From Rhizobium nepotum 39/7 (GTDB lineage: Bacteria > Pseudomonadota > Alphaproteobacteria > Rhizobiales > Rhizobiaceae), in NCBI RefSeq assembly GCF_000949865.1, contig NZ_JWJH01000023.1, positions 1 through 46,764 of the forward strand: a stretch of 46,764 nucleotides of DNA. Reading direction: 5' to 3'. Shown here piece by piece: positions 44,930 to 46,764 of this stretch. Position 1 is the stretch's first letter, and the number at the start of each line of letters is the position of its first letter. A program made the position numbers and the translations under genes. Under the pieces are notes generated by a model. The model was not told the origin of the DNA. It worked only from the letters and a program-made list of their open reading frames with translations, and made no database searches.

Positions 44930-46579
44930 TCACCGGTCGCTGACGGCCGCGCGCGGGTTTACCCAAGGCTCCTGATTGGAACGCGGCAGCGGCGTCTTTC
45001 CAAGAATGTGATCCGCCGCCTTTTCGCCGGTCATGATCGACGGGCCGTTCAGGTTGCCATAGGTCACATGCGGGAAGATCGAGCTGTCGGCGACCCTCAG
45101 GCCCTCCACGCCGATCACCCGGCATTCGGGATCGACGACCGCCATCGGGTCGTCGCGATCGCCCATCCGGCAGGTGCCGCAAGGGTGATAAGCGCTTTCC
45201 AGATGCTCCCGCAAAAACGCGTCGATCTCCTCATCCGTCGCGACATTTTCGCCCGGCTGGATTTCGGGCCCGCGAAAATCATCGAAGGCTTTCTGGTTGA
45301 AAATCTCACGCGTCAGGCGCACGCAATGGCGGAATTTCTCCCAGTCTTCCGGGTGACTCATATAGTTGAAGCGGATGACCGGGTCGTCATGCGGATCGGC
45401 GGAGCGCAGCGCGACGTTGCCGCGCGATTTCGACAAATTGTAGCCGACATGCACCTGAAAACCATGACTTTTCGCGGCAGCCTTGCCGTCATAGGAGATG
45501 GCGACGGGCAGGAAATGATACTGGATATCCGGCTGTTTCAGGCCCGGTGCGGAGCGCAGGAAGGCGCAGGCCTCGAACTGGTTGGAGGCGCCGAGCCCGC
45601 CCTTCGACAGCAGCCATTGCGCGCCCGCCACACCCTGCCAGAACCACGGCAGCCAGGAGTAAAGCGAGACCGGTTTGGTGGAGACCTGCTGGAAATAAAA
45701 CTCCATATGGTCCTGAAGGTTTGCGCCCACACCCGGACGATCCGCCTTCACCTCGATGCCCATATCCTTCAAATGCGCAGCCGGGCCGATGCCGGAAAGC
45801 ATCAGCAGTTTCGGGGAATTGAAGGAGGATGCGGAAAGGATGACCTCGCGATTGGCCGTGATGGTTTCCACGACGCCCCTGCGCTCGATTTCGACACCCA
45901 CGGCACGGCCGCCCTCAATGACGATCTTGCGGGCGAAGCCGTTGACCAGCGTGACATTGCCACGTTTCAGCGCCGGCCGCAGATAGGCATTGGCGGCGGA
46001 CCAGCGGCGGCCATTATGGATGGTCTGCTCCATCAGGCCGAAACCCTCCTGCTTGGAGCCATTATAGTCGTCGGTCAGTTCGAAACCGGCCTGCGCGCCT
46101 GCCTGGATGAAGGCGTGGAACAGCGGATTGCTCATCGGCCCGCGCTGAACGTGCAACGGCCCGTCCGTGCCGCGCCAGCCTTCCTCGCCGCCATGGCTGT
46201 GCTCCATGCGCTTGAAATACGGCAGCACATCCGCATAGGCCCAACCGTGTGCGCCAAGCTCCTCCCAGCGGTTGAAATCCTCCGCATGGCCGCGCACGTA
46301 AACGAGACCATTGATGGAAGACGAGCCGCCGATGACTTTTCCACGCGGCGCTGTAATCCTGCGGTTGTCGAGGTTCGGTTCAGGTTCGGAGAGATAGCCC
46401 CAATTGTAGCGCTTCATGCTCATTGGCCAGGCGAGCGCCGCCGGCATCTGGATGAAGGGGCCGAAATCCGAACCGCCCGCCTCGATGACGATCACCGAAT
46501 AGCGGCCGTCTTCCGACAGGCGATAGGCGATGGCGGAGCCGGCGGAGCCGGAGCCGACGATGATGTAGTCTGCCTGCAT
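44930..46579 (-). CDS. betA: Choline dehydrogenase (GMC oxidoreductase)
   Basis: FAD-dependent enzyme of 549 residues that oxidises choline to betaine aldehyde, the first step to the osmoprotectant glycine betaine. The FAD motif [15 protein letters not shown] is at 8-22. GMC signature 1 is [32 protein letters not shown] and signature 2 is [16 protein letters not shown]. The C-terminal catalytic region has [12 protein letters not shown] and [21 protein letters not shown]. The length and long stretches agree with rhizobial BetA. In these bacteria it ends a bet operon (betI, betC, betB before it), whose other genes would lie beyond the window. An intergenic repeat separates it from them. Confidence 0.95.
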   Translation of the reverse strand: MQADYIIVGSGSAGSAIAYRLSEDGRYSVIVIEAGGSDFGPFIQMPAALAWPMSMKRYNWGYLSEPEPNLDNRRITAPRGKVIGGSSSINGLVYVRGHAEDFNRWEELGAHGWAYADVLPYFKRMEHSHGGEEGWRGTDGPLHVQRGPMSNPLFHAFIQAGAQAGFELTDDYNGSKQEGFGLMEQTIHNGRRWSAANAYLRPALKRGNVTLVNGFARKIVIEGGRAVGVEIERRGVVETITANREVILSASSFNSPKLLMLSGIGPAAHLKDMGIEVKADRPGVGANLQDHMEFYFQQVSTKPVSLYSWLPWFWQGVAGAQWLLSKGGLGASNQFEACAFLRSAPGLKQPDIQYHFLPVAISYDGKAAAKSHGFQVHVGYNLSKSRGNVALRSADPHDDPVIRFNYMSHPEDWEKFRHCVRLTREIFNQKAFDDFRGPEIQPGENVATDEEIDAFLREHLESAYHPCGTCRMGDRDDPMAVVDPECRVIGVEGLRVADSSIFPHVTYGNLNGPSIMTGEKAADHILGKTPLPRSNQEPWVNPRAAVSDR

Positions 46580-46632
46580 TACCGTTTCTCTCCCAAGGGT
46601 TCCGGTTCTGGGTGGGGCTTACCCCCCTCTGC

Positions 46633-46764
46633 CCTGCCGGGCATCTCCCCCACAAGGAGGGAGATCGGCAAGACGCTCGTTTGTCACTTCAATCTCAAAC
46701 GTGGAGATGGGCGGGACCTCGCCGCAGGTCGATCTCCCCCCTTGTGGGGGAGATGTCCGGCAGG
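46633..46764. repeat. Palindromic intergenic repeat, type C, at the window edge
   Basis: The arms CCTGCCGGGCATCTCCCCCACAAGG (46633-46657) and its near-complement (46740-46764) are 25 bp with one mismatch. The 82 bp between them include AAACGAGCG-like and GAGATGGGCGGGACCTC segments. The right arm ends at the window edge, so the element may continue. It is a common type of intergenic mosaic repeat in Rhizobiaceae. Confidence 0.75.

Noticed and set aside
44930..46579. AlkJ-type alcohol dehydrogenase instead of choline dehydrogenase
   Set aside because: Both are GMC enzymes, but the length, the N terminus and long conserved stretches agree much better with rhizobial BetA.

Overview
The window is GC-rich chromosomal DNA of an alphaproteobacterium in the Rhizobiaceae, most likely Agrobacterium or Rhizobium. 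The evidence is a betA product that matches rhizobial choline dehydrogenases closely, a divergent ohr/ohrR pair with a TGCGCAA-type operator, a class 3 (R. etli type) asparaginase, a protein of the Atu4866 family, and several short palindromic intergenic repeats of the kind found throughout Rhizobiaceae genomes. I saw no rRNA, tRNA, CRISPR array, intact insertion sequence or phage.

Layout. 1-5.2 kb: LysE exporter with a divergent YafY/WYL regulator, ADP-ribose/CDP-alcohol-type phosphoesterase, Fe superoxide dismutase, small exported protein, GNAT acetyltransferase with a divergent LysR regulator. 5.2-9.3 kb: palindromic repeat, AT-richer glycosyltransferase island, large chemoreceptor. 9.3-15.6 kb: fold-IV aminotransferase, trans-aconitate methyltransferase, glyoxalase-like protein plus YafY regulator, aldo/keto reductase, SDR with a divergent HxlR regulator, small helical protein. 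15.9-20.1 kb: HerA-like ATPase, then an SDR/carboxymuconolactone decarboxylase/Atu4866 operon with a divergent LysR regulator. 20.2-23.4 kb: VOC, DUF1579, DUF899, MarR and YciI genes. 23.4-25.3 kb: ABC-F ATPase behind a 24-codon leader ORF and a terminator-like hairpin. 25.3-29.6 kb: RES-Xre toxin-antitoxin pair, ohr/ohrR, two L,D-transpeptidases. 29.7-32.5 kb: heavy-metal P1B ATPase with a duplicated metal-binding domain and a MerR-type operator. 32.5-37.1 kb: hydrolase, ATP-dependent DNA ligase plus ligase-associated exonuclease, HigBA-type pair. 37.2-40.9 kb: DHA2 drug exporter with a divergent MarR regulator, two GSTs. 41-46.6 kb: asparaginase, DUF3750 protein, ClC transporter, RHH-ParE pair, choline dehydrogenase.

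Most of the region consists of small independent modules, each a regulator next to or divergent from one to three enzymes or exporters. They deal with peroxides, aldehydes and electrophiles, drugs and metals. Three toxin-antitoxin pairs of different types are scattered among them.

The strongest candidate for an undescribed system is the ABC-F gene at 23.8 kb. A short ORF with a near-perfect ribosome binding site, a hairpin inside that ORF, and a long hairpin followed by TTTT just before the ABC-F start look like a drug-responsive ribosome-mediated attenuator.
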